Below are positions 29,500 through 40,700 of a DNA stretch of 64,000 nucleotides, piece by piece. Numbering within the stretch: the stretch's first letter is position 1; each line of letters starts with the position of its first letter. The stretch is taken from positions 1,609,767-1,673,766 of the forward strand of contig NW_003314282.1 in the NCBI RefSeq assembly GCF_000143415.4, given 5' to 3'. The DNA comes from Selaginella moellendorffii (taxonomy: Eukaryota; Streptophyta; Lycopodiopsida; Selaginellales; Selaginellaceae). The translations under genes and the position numbers were made by a program. The notes beneath the pieces were generated by a model. That model saw only the letters and a program-made list of their open reading frames with translations. It had not been told where the DNA came from and ran no database searches.

Positions 29500-30340
29500 A
29501 GGATGTTCGGGCTTCATATGGAAGTGATCCATTAACGAAGGCAATCTTACATCGTGCGGAGTTGTCAAAGCAGGATGCTGGTAGCGAAGCGGCAAAAGTT
29601 GCTAATCGAACTAATGTGAAGCTTCACTTCTCAGTTCGGGATGGGCTTATATTTTATAAGCTAGAAAGATTGTATCTTCCCTCTAAGGATCTGCAGCAGT
29701 TGTTTCTAAAGGAACATCATGATGTTCCAGCAGTGGGACATGGTGGGAAGCGAAAGACTCTAACTTCATTGAAAAAGTGATTTTTCTAATCTAATATGGA
29801 AGGTGATGTAGCGGACTATGTCTGTTCCTGCCCTGAAATGCCAGAAATGTAAGCGCAAAACTGAGAAGCAGGCTGGAAAGTTGCAATGCATTCCAGCACC
29901 ATGGCTATTTGAAAGTGTGACACTTGAATTTGTCACTTGTTTGCCGAAATCTAAGGGTTATGATACTTTGATGGTGGTTGTGGATAAGTTGTCAAAGATT
30001 GCACACTTCATTCTAACTGTGGGAATAGTGAATGCAAAACAAGTAGCAAAGCTCTTTTTCCATGAAGTAGTGTGGGTTTGTGGTCTTCCCAAAGAGATGA
30101 TCTCAAATAGAGATTCAAGATTTACGGGGAATTTTTGGAGCACACTGTTCCAGCTGTTTGGTACCAAGCTGAAATTTAGTATGGCTTATCACCCTCAAAC
30201 TGATGGCAGACCGAATGCATGAATGCTCAAGTTAAGGATTAACTGCGGTACTATGTCGCGGCAAACCAACACGATTGGGTTGAGCATTTAGACACAGCAA
30301 AAATTTGTTATAACAACACATTTCACAGCACAAGCTTCAA
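29500..30340 (+). pseudogene. Integrase of gypsy-2 (3' truncated)
   Basis: An HHCC region (HHDVPAVGHGGKRKT then CPALKCQKC in a changed frame) and a catalytic core (TLEFVTCLPKSKGYDTLMVVVDKLSKIAHF, SNRDSRFTGNFW, AYHPQTDG). There is no intron at the position where gypsy B has one. The reading fades near 30340. Confidence 0.78.
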
Positions 30341-30660
30341 CACTGTACTACCCTCAAGGCAACAGTTAAGCAAAGTCTACAAACAAGACACTCAAAAACA
30401 TCCTCATGAAAATTGTGAAAATAAATCAGAAAAACTAGGACGATCACATCTACAAGGCCCTGTAGGCATATCGACCCGCATATAAGGTTTCAACAAATTC
30501 AACACTATTCAAGCTCACCTACGGCCTTGAAGCTTTGACACCACTTGAGTACATTGTTCTATCACTATGAATGGCAATACAATACGAAATCAACTAAGAA
30601 GAATCGATCAAAAGAAAACTAGCCATGCTAGAACAACTTATTGCTAGTTGAGATCCTTTG
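30340..30660 (+). pseudogene. Third gypsy type: integrase fragment
   Basis: Broken reading includes AYKVSTNSTLFKLTYGLEALTPLEYIV, a conserved end-of-integrase segment of another Ty3/gypsy lineage. No ends recognised. Confidence 0.65.
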
Positions 30661-30739
30661 ACTATCTCATTTTGAAGCTTTGGAATGCTTAAGGAGTCTT
30701 TTCTAACTCAGCAAAGATGTTGCTTCATATGATAGCCGA

Positions 30740-31140
30740 GGCTGACTATTATCACAGTTCTTTTGATAGAGTTATGCAATCTCATATGCGAGGCACTACT
30801 TTGATGATGTCCTATGACTAAGGAGGAACATGAGATGTATATGTGAGGCAAATTTTGCCACTATTGAGGGAGAACAAGCTGTATTCTAAACTGTCAAAGC
30901 GTGAGTTCTTCTTGGAGGAGATCACCTATCTCGGACATGTGGTGCCACGAGATGGTGTGTGGGAAGATCCTCAAAAGACTCAGATAGTCGTTGACTAGCT
31001 TGTTCCCCCACTGTGCATGGGTTTCCTTGGTATGGTGGGAGTCTTTTGCCGGTTTGTGAAGGACTTCTCCTTGATTGCTGCTCCTTTGATGGATATTCTT
31101 TGAAACACCACCAAGCATGCTAAATTGGCGTGGGGTGAAA
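30740..31140 (+). pseudogene. Gypsy RT fragment
   Basis: LLRENKLYSKLSKREFFLEEITYLGHVV followed by FLGMVGVFCRFVKDFSLIAAPLMDIL is the thumb/connection part of a gypsy RT. Stops are present. Confidence 0.72.
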
Positions 31141-31199
31141 GTGTCAAGAAGCGTTTGAGCAGTTAAAGCAATCATGTATATTCTACAGATATTTGCTTG

Positions 31200-32430
31200 T
31201 GATAAGCCACTTGTGGTAGAAGGCTAAGGCTCACACTATGGAGTCTATGCATTCAGAGGGTATGGCTTATGAGTCCTTTTCTCTTTCTGATCCTAGTGAG
31301 GCCATGGGTGTCAGTGTGGACCAAGGAGAGAATGTATCTACTCATGTTCTAGCTGACACTGCTGTCACTAAGATTTCTGAAGGAGTGAAGAAGAATTGCA
31401 TCAACTCATCTGAGCTGTACGGTTGTTTGTGCAATGAGTTGTGCATAGCCAAATGCTCAATGTCCTCTTTGACTCTGGTGCTACACATACTTTCATTAAC
31501 AAGGTGAGTGATGAGGGTATAGGAGCTGTCTTGGTGCAAGACTGCTGTCCTATTGCCTACATAAGCCACAAGTTTGACACAACTTAGCTGAACTGCCAAC
31601 TCGGGATAGGAAGTTGTATGTTGTAGTTGTTGCGGTCAAAGAGTGGAGGCATTATCTGTACGCACGTTCACTTTGGAGTTCTGGTAGATGGTGTTCCAGA
31701 AGCTTGAGACAAAGCTGAGCATGAGCATCCATAGTCAGATGGACAAACAAAACAAGTTAATTAGGTGCTGGAAGAGATGCTGAGATCATTTGTTGGTCAT
31801 CTGAAAAGGCAAGGTATTGGGAGAAGTACCTGCCTTTGTTAGAGTTTGCCCATAACTGTGCCTTCCATTTGGCTATTGAGATGGCTCCGTTTATGGCAAT
31901 GTATGGCTTTCAACCTTGGTCCCCTGTTCGTATGAACTTGGCTGCACCAGGCAAAGGAGTTGGCTGATGAGCATCGTCAGCACAAGCAGTTTCAGGTTGG
32001 AGACAAGGTTTTCCTTCGGTTGTCTGAAGCTCAGTGAGCTCTTCAAGGTGGAGGTAGTTCTAAGTTGTCACCACAGTACTGTGGGCCTTGGATTATTCTC
32101 AAACGAGTTGGAGACCTTGCCTATCAACTAGACTTGCCTAGTGGTGTGAAGATTCATCCCGTCTTCTATGTAGGAAGTTGAAGGCATGTTTGCATTCTGG
32201 TAATATCTTGGACCAGTCTGTAATCAAGATTCCAGAGATAGATGTTTGAAGGTTGGCCCTACTTGTGTGTTATTGCAACAGCTAGCGTGCACACATCGTA
32301 AGACTTGGAGAGAGTTACTTGTTCAGTGAAATGGTTATTTTCCATATGATGCTACATGGGAAGCTGAGGATGATGTTGTTTCCTAATTTTGAGTATGACT
32401 TGGATGACATTCCAGAGGAAGAGGAGAAGT
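31200..32430 (+). pseudogene. Rearranged gypsy remnants: protease, RNase H, integrase tail, chromodomain
   Basis: A DSGATHTFINK protease motif (31474-31506) runs directly into an RNase H piece (GIGAVLVQDCCPIAYISHKF), so the RT between them is deleted. The integrase C-terminal part follows (EYLPLLEFAHN-like, then SPQYCGPWIILKRVGDLAYQLDLPSG near 32060) and a chromodomain-like end (WNGYFPYDATWEAEDDVV near 32330). All frames are broken. Confidence 0.68.
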
Positions 32431-33273
32431 AGTCACTTGCTCCTATCCTTTCTTTCTTTTCTGACCCCGTTGATGGCTGGAGGTGTTGTGTCACGTGAGA
32501 CAGTTAGTGGTTTTGTTAGCGGGATGCTTTGCTAGCTTCTACTGTTCATCATAGTTGGAGCAGAGGGAAAAATGTCACTGTATTTCGTGATGAACCAGCT
32601 GATTCTGGACCTAGGTCTCTGATCAAAGAGCCAAATACCAACTGCAAATTTGCATGTGAAGAGGTGTTCAAGCATCTCCACGGGGTTTTCATTGCATAGA
32701 ATACACAGAGTTTTGTGAACTGTGAGCCAATCACCAACAGGGATGCTGTCCTGCACAAGAAGCCAGCTTACCTTAGCTTCCACCAGTGTCTTCCACATGT
32801 TCACAATGTACTTCCAATTCTTCAACTTTCACATAAGGTTGGTGTCAATTTTATCCATCAAAAGCTCTCTGCCATGCTTAGACCTGTACATAAAAAAGAC
32901 ACACTGAACTCATCACCTTCCCAGGATAACTGAGCCGGATCCTATATAAGATCAGATATAGGTACTCCCCAAACTAGTGTATTGCAGAGCATTCTCCCAG
33001 TTGAACCTTAGGATCCAGTTCAGTGTATTTCCCTCTCTGATGTATCGTCCTGATCCTTTTACCGAAGGCCATCCTGGGAACTGGGACCTCCTCGGGAACT
33101 ATACATGGAAACAGTGCACCACTGTTATGGGGATAAAAAACAATACTTTGAGGTGATGGAGTTGTTTCCATAACAAAGATGATTTGAGTCTCAGCACCAT
33201 CAAGCATTATCCAATCACGAACCTCAATAACTTCAGTTTGTAAAGCAAGATGAAGGCAATCACAAGCGATGCT

Positions 33274-34470
33274 TGAAGAGAAGAAGAGCGAAAGCTACGA
33301 TGGTGGATGACTCTAAGGATAGTCGTATATAATATCAAAGATATATATACATGATGAAGAGACATGCCTCTAGCCTACACCTGGATCAGTGAAGTGGCAC
33401 TCCTGCCACCTACGATCATGTCATAGAGAGTGTATACCTCAACACTCCCTCTCGATCTCAATGACATGAATCTGAGATCACTCTCCCTCTGCATCCAAGC
33501 ACTCTATCGTATCCATGACAGAAATCTGTCTCTGCTTGGTGCCTCCTCTCAGTGCCTTTGCCAGCGCCTTCTCACAGCAGCGCCTCACTCAACGCTCCAG
33601 TGGAGTCTCTGCTCAGCCAGCCCTCGGTGCCTCGTGCCTCTACGCCCAACACTCACCTCTGGTGAGTCTCTGTGGGGTCTCGCATGCCCTAGCGCCTCAT
33701 TCATGGCCTCTGATCACAGTCTCTCCTCTCTTAGTGCCTCTGCCAGCACCTCTCTGCTCGTGCCTTGCACCACTCTCTCAGGGTCGCTCTCTCACACCAG
33801 CACGTCACTCAGCGCTCTGGTGCCTCAAGCCAGCCCTCATCGTCTCATCCTCGATCAAGCCTCCTCGGCCAGAGTCCTAATGGCTCTCTCCCTCTGCTAT
33901 GGAGCCCTCTCACAGCCCAGCACTTAGCATCGCCTCTGCCTGCTTGCCTCTAGACAGCACCTCTGTCCAGTCCACTAGCGCCCCAGCACTCCAATCCCTC
34001 GCACCTCTGCCTGCAGCCCTTGGTGTCTTGTGCCTCTACCCTACAGGGTGCCCAGCACTCACCTCTGCTCGGTGCCTCGTGCCAGCCCTCTCTCAGCACC
34101 TCTGCCAGCGCCTCCGGGTCAGTCTCTGCTCGATCACGCCCTAGCACCTTGCTCAGCTGTTATCTTGGCGCTCAGTACAGTGCAGTGCCAAATCTTGGCA
34201 CCTCTCAGCCACATCTGGTGGCTCATTGTCATCCTCACTGGCCTCCTCCTCGGCCAGCACCATCTTCCCAGGATCTGAAGCCCTTAGGGCTCCGATACCA
34301 CAAAGAGAAGAAGAGCGGAAGCTAGATGGTGGATGACTTTAAGGATAGTCATATATAATACCAAAGATATATATACATGATGAAGAGACACGCCTCTAGC
34401 CTACACCTGGATCAGTGAAGTGGCACTCCTGCCACCTAGGATCATGTTATAGAGAGTGTATACCTCAACA
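33274..34470 (-). mobile_element. TRIM/SMART-like LTR element, 1.2 kb
   Basis: Direct repeats of about 170 bp at 33274-33444 and 34301-34470 flank an 856-bp interior, and ATGCT is duplicated at 33269-33273 and 34471-34475. In minus-strand orientation the LTR starts TGTTGAGG, and next to the LTR at 34301 the strand reads TGGTATCGGAGCC, a primer-binding site. The interior has no gene but consists of degenerate repeats of GCCTC/CACTCAGCGCTC type phrases. Repeats are about 95% alike by eye, so it is moderately young. Confidence 0.9.
33445..34300. repeat. Degenerate CAGC/GCCTC phrase repeats inside the SMART element
   Basis: Phrases such as CACCTCTGCCAGC, GTGCCTCGTGCCAGCCCTC and GTCTCTGCTC recur at irregular spacing throughout. 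They leave several frames open on both strands (for example 33430-33927) without protein-like composition. Confidence 0.75.
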
Positions 34471-35109
34471 ATGCTGCCTTAAGCTTTGATGTGGAGTTTT
34501 CATCCTGGGTTGTAATGGGTTGTCATGAGGCCATGTTTGCTCCAAGCAGACGTTAAACAAATACCTGACTTTACTTTTTTCATTGTATCATACCTTGTCC
34601 ACTGCTGAGGAAGAAAAACAAGATCCCAACAAGAACTTTGCTGTAAGTGATGGCTTGCTAGCTCTTGTAGATCCAATAAGTCTTTGATCAAAGCCTATGC
34701 CACCTAGGCCAAAGACCTATAGCTGAACAGTCACCTATATACTGTTGATTACTGTTCTTATGCACTAAGTTGAAGAACAAGCGATCAGCTAATGCCTTTG
34801 TCAGATGGTCTGGTTCTTTTTGACTTAACCTGGGTAGGAGTGACTTCCATATCTTCAACATCTCTTTTGCTATTCCATCCTGGACCTTCTTTGTGTTGAG
34901 AGGAGTAGTGCCAATCGATTCCTTGTTTCTAGTTACCACCCTGTCTAGGCAAGATCTTCTGCAGCTAAGCTCTGAAGAGGAGGTGCCAACTTTGGTTTTG
35001 TGGATATAAACCTGACACAAGCACTTTGAAGAGAAGAGCTTTGGATTGAATTCCTGGGTGTGGCACATTCCGAATAACTGAATTCCACTCTACTTTTGCC
35101 CGGACTTTG

Positions 35110-35325
35110 CACTTGCTGGAGTTTCTAAAGTTTCTACATATGTCGTTGGTGATCAAGTGTTGGTGAGTTATCGGGTGTTGCAGATCCAAGGTTTTTGCTG
35201 CGTAGGTCCTTATCACATCGTCCAACAAGTTGGTCCACAAATCTATGTGGTGACACTTAATGCACAACATCAAGAGAAGATCCATGTGAAGCGGTTAGCT
35301 CGATATTGTGTGTGAACGGATTGAT
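35110..35325 (+). pseudogene. Gypsy integrase C-terminal tail fragment
   Basis: A plus-strand reading DQVLVSYRV... with GPYHIVQQVGPQIYVVTL and EKIHVKRLARY is the SH3-like end of a gypsy integrase. The LINE remnant precedes it. Confidence 0.65.
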
Positions 35326-36025
35326 GTAAGGATTCTACCATATATTCTATGGTAGATATAACAAGATTGGAATACACTAAATTTTTAATAATAATAAATT
35401 AACAATTTTTAATGTGTATTTATGGAGCCCACAAGAGTAGGAGTGAGGTATTATCATATTATGAATCCCACAAGATCAAGAGTGAGACGTGTTAATCACA
35501 TGCTCCATATGATCCTGACGTTTAGGGGGCCCAGGTAAGTTAGAGGAAGGAAAAAAAAGAATTAATTAGAGTGAAAATGCGAGTTATTGTGAAATTAGAG
35601 TATAAATGTGAGTTAAGAGTAGCTAAGAGTAAAAACGTGATGTAGCAGCTTAAAAGAGGGAAGTAGGAATGCTGGGATGGAGTTCCACCAAGTAGAAAAG
35701 ACAAGTCATACCTCAAGCCTCGGATTGCTCCCAACCCCCTGCCTCCACCCGGTTGCCTACTTTAACCAAGCCCCGAACCACCCAGCACAGGGATGACATC
35801 AGCCCTAACCTCTTGCTCCACTGCTCTTATTTCTGCTTCTCCCCTCCTTAAAAAAAAAGGTCTGTTGTTCTCTTGGAGTTCAAGAGGCATCCTCTTCACC
35901 GTCTCCTCTGTTTTTGCTAGCTAGTTAGCTCTTACAAGAAGGAGCACAAGCCAAGTTCAGCTCCATGCTCAGCTCTATCATCTCCTCTTTAAGACACCTC
36001 ACCTCTTTGAAGCCATTCAGGAGAG
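35326..36025. other. Region without recognised gene
   Basis: TGTAAGGATTCTACC at 35335 could begin the LTR of the preceding gypsy fragment, but no partner repeat is in the window. An inverted CTACCATATATTCTATGGTAG lies at 35336-35356. Otherwise AT-rich, then C-rich; nothing else seen. Confidence 0.4.
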
Positions 36026-36475
36026 CTAGCACGCTTCACGTCTAGACTTCCCCCCCCCCCCCTTTTTTTTTGCGATTGTCTCTTCAAACTCATCATACTT
36101 ATTTAACTCACCAAACCTTACCAAGCCGAGTGCAGGCTTTGAAACCCCATGAGTCACCTTGGCCTTTTTCCATCTTCCAGTTGAGCTCTCCAACAATCTT
36201 GACGTGCGGATGTGTGCAAACTGCTCCTTGAGCCAGGACCATTTCTCCAGGAGATAACTTATGCTACAACACTCTCCGCTCGACGATCTCAATGTGGAAA
36301 GATCCACAAAGCTGTCCCACTCATCATAGTTGTAGAAGAAATCATCCTCATACTGCATCTGCAACCTTGCTCGAGCCCAAGCCTCTGCCATCGCAAGCTT
36401 CTCCCTCATCTTGATCAGCTCACACTTGAGGCGGCAAAACAAGTCCAGGTCCTGAGGAACAACAATGGAATACAC
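36026..36475 (-). CDS. Unrecognised ORF, about 149 codons, probably part of a larger gene
   Basis: The minus-strand frame encodes a charged, helical product (LKCELIKMREKLAMAEAWARARLQMQYEDDF, then WDSFVDLSTL, then EKWSWLKEQFAHIRTS, then a basic C-terminus). Codon composition looks protein-like and the frame is long for this region. An acceptor-like TTGTTCCTCAG precedes GACCTGGAC near 36452, so the true exon may start there with upstream exons toward 37000. No domain is recognised. Confidence 0.45.
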   Translation of the reverse strand: MYSIVVPQDLDLFCRLKCELIKMREKLAMAEAWARARLQMQYEDDFFYNYDEWDSFVDLSTLRSSSGECCSISYLLEKWSWLKEQFAHIRTSRLLESSTGRWKKAKVTHGVSKPALGLVRFGELNKYDEFEETIAKKKGGGGKSRREAC

Positions 36476-36679
36476 CTTTCCCGGGTACCTGTCTCGAAAC
36501 CTGTGAAAGTACAGTGGACGATGTGGTGTTTTAGATCGCAGCGGAATGATAACTTGATGAAAGCAACAAAACCATCAAGTGCATTAGTATCTTGCATGTT
36601 TAAATTAAACCATTGTGTAAGCATTATTCCATTTTGCTTGCTCTTTGGGGATCAATTATCATCTCCTCCTTTGAAGCAA

Positions 36680-37030
36680 TGAGCAGTAGGCCTTGATCGC
36701 ATCCAGAAGTACTAGAGATAGTCTGCAAAAGCAAGTTTGACACCAGTTATTTTGGCAACACAGAAGAAAAAGAAGAAAAATAAACTCAAGTTTCAAAATT
36801 TATAGAGATCCATACAATCCAAATCAAGATCAATCCTCCGTGAACTTAATGCCGCTTTCAGGACCTCCAAGCTCTGCCAAAAAACGTAGCCATGGTATGC
36901 CACAATCGTTCGCTTGAAAATCTGAAGATGTCAATTGAAGCATGCAAGCAAAAACATGAAGTAAAGATGGACAACAAAGGAGATGAACTGAGCGAGGCCA
37001 AGAACCCATATAAGGACTAAATGTAAGCAC
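36680..37030 (-). other. Possible further minus-strand exons
   Basis: A stretch near 36925-36800 can be read as FKRTIVAYHGYVFWQSLEVL followed by a Leu/Asp-rich end, bounded by acceptor-like ATCTTCAG. It may belong with the ORF at 36026-36475, but joining them is uncertain. Confidence 0.3.
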
Positions 37031-37759
37031 GTGAGGCCTCGCTCGGTTTTTTCCTCCGTGCGTGGCTTCATGTGCGAAGAGTTTGGTGTGGTAATGTATG
37101 TTGCGGAGCAGCCAGAAGCCCAGGGTGAATATAATTACGTGAGTCCTTGTGAGGTTTTACCACCGCCCGAGGACTCCTGTGCATGGGCCCCGGGCGAGAG
37201 TCATTTGCGAAAGTGTTCTGCATGAAACTGGAGCCCTGAGGTTTCTGGCCAAAGAGCATTTTTTATTTAATTTGTGTAGAGTGTGGTTTATTTTTGCATA
37301 TTGAGTGTATCGATATCTTTTAGCTAGCAGATTATATTGAAGAACTGAAGACTACCTACAGTTAAGTGCATGCAGCAACAGATCATATAAAAAATGAATG
37401 CAGAGAATAACAAATCGGGATTTCTAGGAAGTTTGTGCGTGTTGTTAGTAATAATAATAATAATCATAAAAACCTGATGTTCAGCCAGTTAGAAGATTGT
37501 CTGAAAATTATGCATGTACTGATTCTTCAGCTCTTGAGCAACTGATTGCTGCTGGCTCACTTTCTATATATATCAAAGAGATTTTTTTTTAACAATAAAC
37601 ATCTAAGCTGCTGCAGTTAAGCTGTGACATTGTAAAGTTTAAAAAGGAAAAGAATTAGAAAAAGAAAAAACAGAAAACACTACTACAGTTAAGTAATAAC
37701 AAATCGGGATTTCTAGGGTATGCGTGCGGCGCTAGGGTTTGTGTGGTGTGTGTCATTTC
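37031..37759. other. Upstream region of the PPR gene
   Basis: No gene recognised; the small frame at 37031-37225 shows no family resemblance. AACAAATCGGGATTTCTAGG occurs twice (37409 and 37698), a direct repeat about 289 bp apart. Confidence 0.4.
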
Positions 37760-40700
37760 ATGGAGTGGAAAACGTTTTTCAGGGATCCCACTTTCTGGTG
37801 GGACGACAGGTTCAAGAAGAAAAACAAGTTCTTCTCAGAGTCCTACCCGGATTTCAAACATGTGTCTACCGGAGAGAGCCTGTGGATCCCCAACAGGAAA
37901 ACACCAACCTGGGTCTCTGCAAAACTCGAGTCGCTCGCTGACCCAGCTGTAGGTAAGGCCACCACGGCCCGCTACAAATCTCCACATACCCCACCTGTAG
38001 CTGGTGATGAACCGGTGAGTTTAGGGAGGCTGATACACCGCGTGAGAGACTCAGCTGAGAGCAGATCCCTTTCTTTGGGAAAACAAGCCCATGAAGCTGT
38101 GCTCAAGAGTGATGAGCACAAAAGCAACATCTACCTGTTGACGGGATTGATCGATATGTACTGCAAGTGTGGCGAGCTTGAGGAGGCTCGCAAGATTTTC
38201 GACTCCATGGGAACCCGGAGTGTTGTGTCCTACAACGCGATCATCCAGGGCTGCGGCTCGAACGGGCAAGCTGAACTTGCTCTGGAGTACTACTCTGCCC
38301 TGAGAGCTTGTACCACCATTCAACCCAACGATCGGACACATGTCGCGGTGATCAGCGCCTGCTCCAGACTTGCTACCGAATCCAGCGAGAAGAGGGAGAG
38401 AGCTCTACGGATCGGGATGGAGATCCATTCAATGCTGAGCAAGGAGATGAAACAGGTAGATCTGTTCGTGGCGACTTGCCTGGTAGACATGTACTGCAAG
38501 TGTGGCGAGCTTGAGGAGGCTCGCAAGATTTTCCACTCCATGGGAACTCGGAGTGTTGTGTCCTACACTGCGATCATCCAGGGCTGCAACACGAACGGGC
38601 GAGCTGAACTTGCTCTGGAGTACTACTCTGCCCTGAGAGCTTGTACCACCATTCAACCCAACAATCGGACTCATGTCGCGGTGATCAGCGCCTGCTCCAG
38701 ACTTGCTACCGAATCCAGCGAGAAGAGGGAGAGAGCTCTACGCATCGGGATGGAGATCCATTCAATGCTGAGCAAGGAGAAGAAACAGGTAGATCTGTTC
38801 GCGGCGACTTGCCTGGTAGACATGTACTGCAAGTGTGGCAAGCTTGAGGAGGCTCGCAAGATTTTCCACTCCATGGGAACTCGGAGTGTTGTGTCCTACA
38901 CCGCGATCATCCAGGGCTGCAACACGAACGGGCAAGCTGAACTTGCTCTGGAGTACTACTCTGCCCTGAGAGCTTGTACCACCATTCAACCCAACAATCG
39001 GACACATGTCGCGGTGATCAGCGCCTGCTCCACAGTTGCTACCGAATCCAGCGAGAAGAGGGAGAGAGCTCTACGCATCGGGATGGAGATCCATTCAATG
39101 CTGAGCAAGGAGAAGAAACAGCTAGATCTGTTCGTTGCGAATTGCCTGGTAGAAATGTACTGCAAGTGTGGCGAGCTTGAGGAGGCTTGCAAGATTTTCC
39201 ACTCCATGGGAACTCGGAGTGTTGTGTCCTACACCGCGATCATCCAAGGCTGCAACACGAACGGGCGAGCTGAACTTGCTCTGGAGTACTACTCTGCCCT
39301 GAGAGCTTGTACCACCATCCAACCCAACAATCGGACTCATGTCGCGGTGATCAGCGCCTGCTCCACAGTTGCTACCGAATCCAGCGAGAAGAGGGAGAGA
39401 GCTCTACGCATCGGGATGGAGATCCATTCAATGCTGAGCAAGGAGAAGAAACAGGTAGATCTGTTCGTGGCGAATTGCCTGGTAGACATGTACTGCAAGT
39501 GTGGCGAGCTTGAGGAGGCTCGCAAGATTTTCCACTCCATGGGAACTCGGAGTGTTGTGTCCTACACCGCGATCATCCAGGGCTGCAACACGAACGGGCG
39601 AGCTGAACTTGCTCTGGAGTACTACTCTGCCCTGAGAGCTGATAACACCATTCAAGCTGATGCTTGCACCTACACCTGCGTCCTTGTTGCTTGCGGGAGT
39701 GTGATGGCGATCAAGCTCGGGAGGGAGATTCACCAGCTGGCGAAGCATAAAGGGCTGCTGAAAAACGATCCAGTTCTGGGCTCCAGCCTGGTGAGCTTCT
39801 ACGGCAAATGCGGCGATGTTGATTCTGCTCAGGAAGCGTTTGACGAGTGCCGAGCTCGGGACAACACGGGTCTCTGGAACTCTCTCATACAGGCTTACAC
39901 TCTCCAGGGCCGATCGATCGAGGCCTTGGAGCGTTTCTATTCCATGACTCAGGAGGAGGGCTGTAAAGCTGACGATGTGAGTTTTGTCTCGGTGTTGAAC
40001 GCTTGCAGCCATGGTGGTCTGGTCGGGAAAGGAAGGCAGCTTCTGGATGAAATGCCCAAGCAGTATGGAGTCAAGCCACGTCTGGAGCATTATGTGTGCC
40101 TGATCGATATGCTCGGGCGAGCTAACCTCCTCGACGAAGCTGTGAGAGTTCTCAGAGCCATGCCTTTTGAACCGGATGCAGTGGTTTGGACGTCCCTGCT
40201 CGGAGCCTGCCGGAAGTGGAAGAATTACACGATCGGCAAACTCGCGTTTGAGCATCTTGTGGAGATGGATCCCAAGAGCGGCACGCCCTATGCATTGATG
40301 GCCAATATATTTGGAAACCTGGGGATGCTCAGTGAAATGGCCGCTGTTGTGGAGAGAATGAGAGGTGAAGGCAGCTTCAGGGAGCCCGGGAGAAGCTGGT
40401 GGACGGATATTAGCTCAGGAAAAGTGCATTCTTTTTCTGTCGGGGATAGGAGTCACTCACAGAGCGACGAGATTGCGGCCAAGCTCAAGCAATTGTTGTT
40501 GAGAATGAAAGAGGAGGGGTACGCAAGCGATGTGATCAACGTTCTAAAAGACATACCCAAGAAAGAGAAAGAGGATCACCTGTGCGGCCACAGTGAGAAG
40601 CTTGCGCTGGGGTGTGCTCTGGTGAACTCGCACCAGAAGGAGACCATCAGAATTGTGAAAAATCTCCGAGTTTGTGACGATTGCCATGCGGCCACTGCTC

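Larger units (their letters stand above)
25286..30340 (+). mobile_element. Gypsy-2: decayed Ty3/gypsy, related to the LARD LTR
   Basis: Its 5' LTR (25286-26140) is homologous to the LARD LTR, and a primer site follows (TTTGGTATTAGAGG at 26141). Gag, zinc knuckle, protease, RT, RNase H and integrase follow in order on the plus strand, up to about 30340 where another gypsy fragment begins. The 3' end is missing. This is a relative of the autonomous partner that would supply enzymes to the LARD elements. Confidence 0.82.
32530..35110 (-). pseudogene. LINE ORF2 3' remnants, split by a TRIM/SMART element
   Basis: On the minus strand 32530-32825 resembles the reverse-transcriptase zinc-binding domain (zf-RVT) of plant LINEs (VSWLLVQDSIPVGDWL, CILCNENPVEMLEHLFTCKFAVGIW). 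Minus-strand segments at 32974-33240 and 34475-35068 look like other parts of the same degraded unit. The reading DCLHLALQTEVIEVRDW resumes across the removed insertion 33274-34470. Only the zinc-binding part is confidently assigned. Confidence 0.6.

Noticed and set aside
33430-34325. Overlapping open frames of 80-165 codons
   Set aside because: They are produced by phrase repeats inside the SMART element, on both strands, with no family resemblance.
38051-40255. Minus-strand frames opposite the PPR gene
   Set aside because: Shadow frames that repeat every 333 bp with the tandem units.
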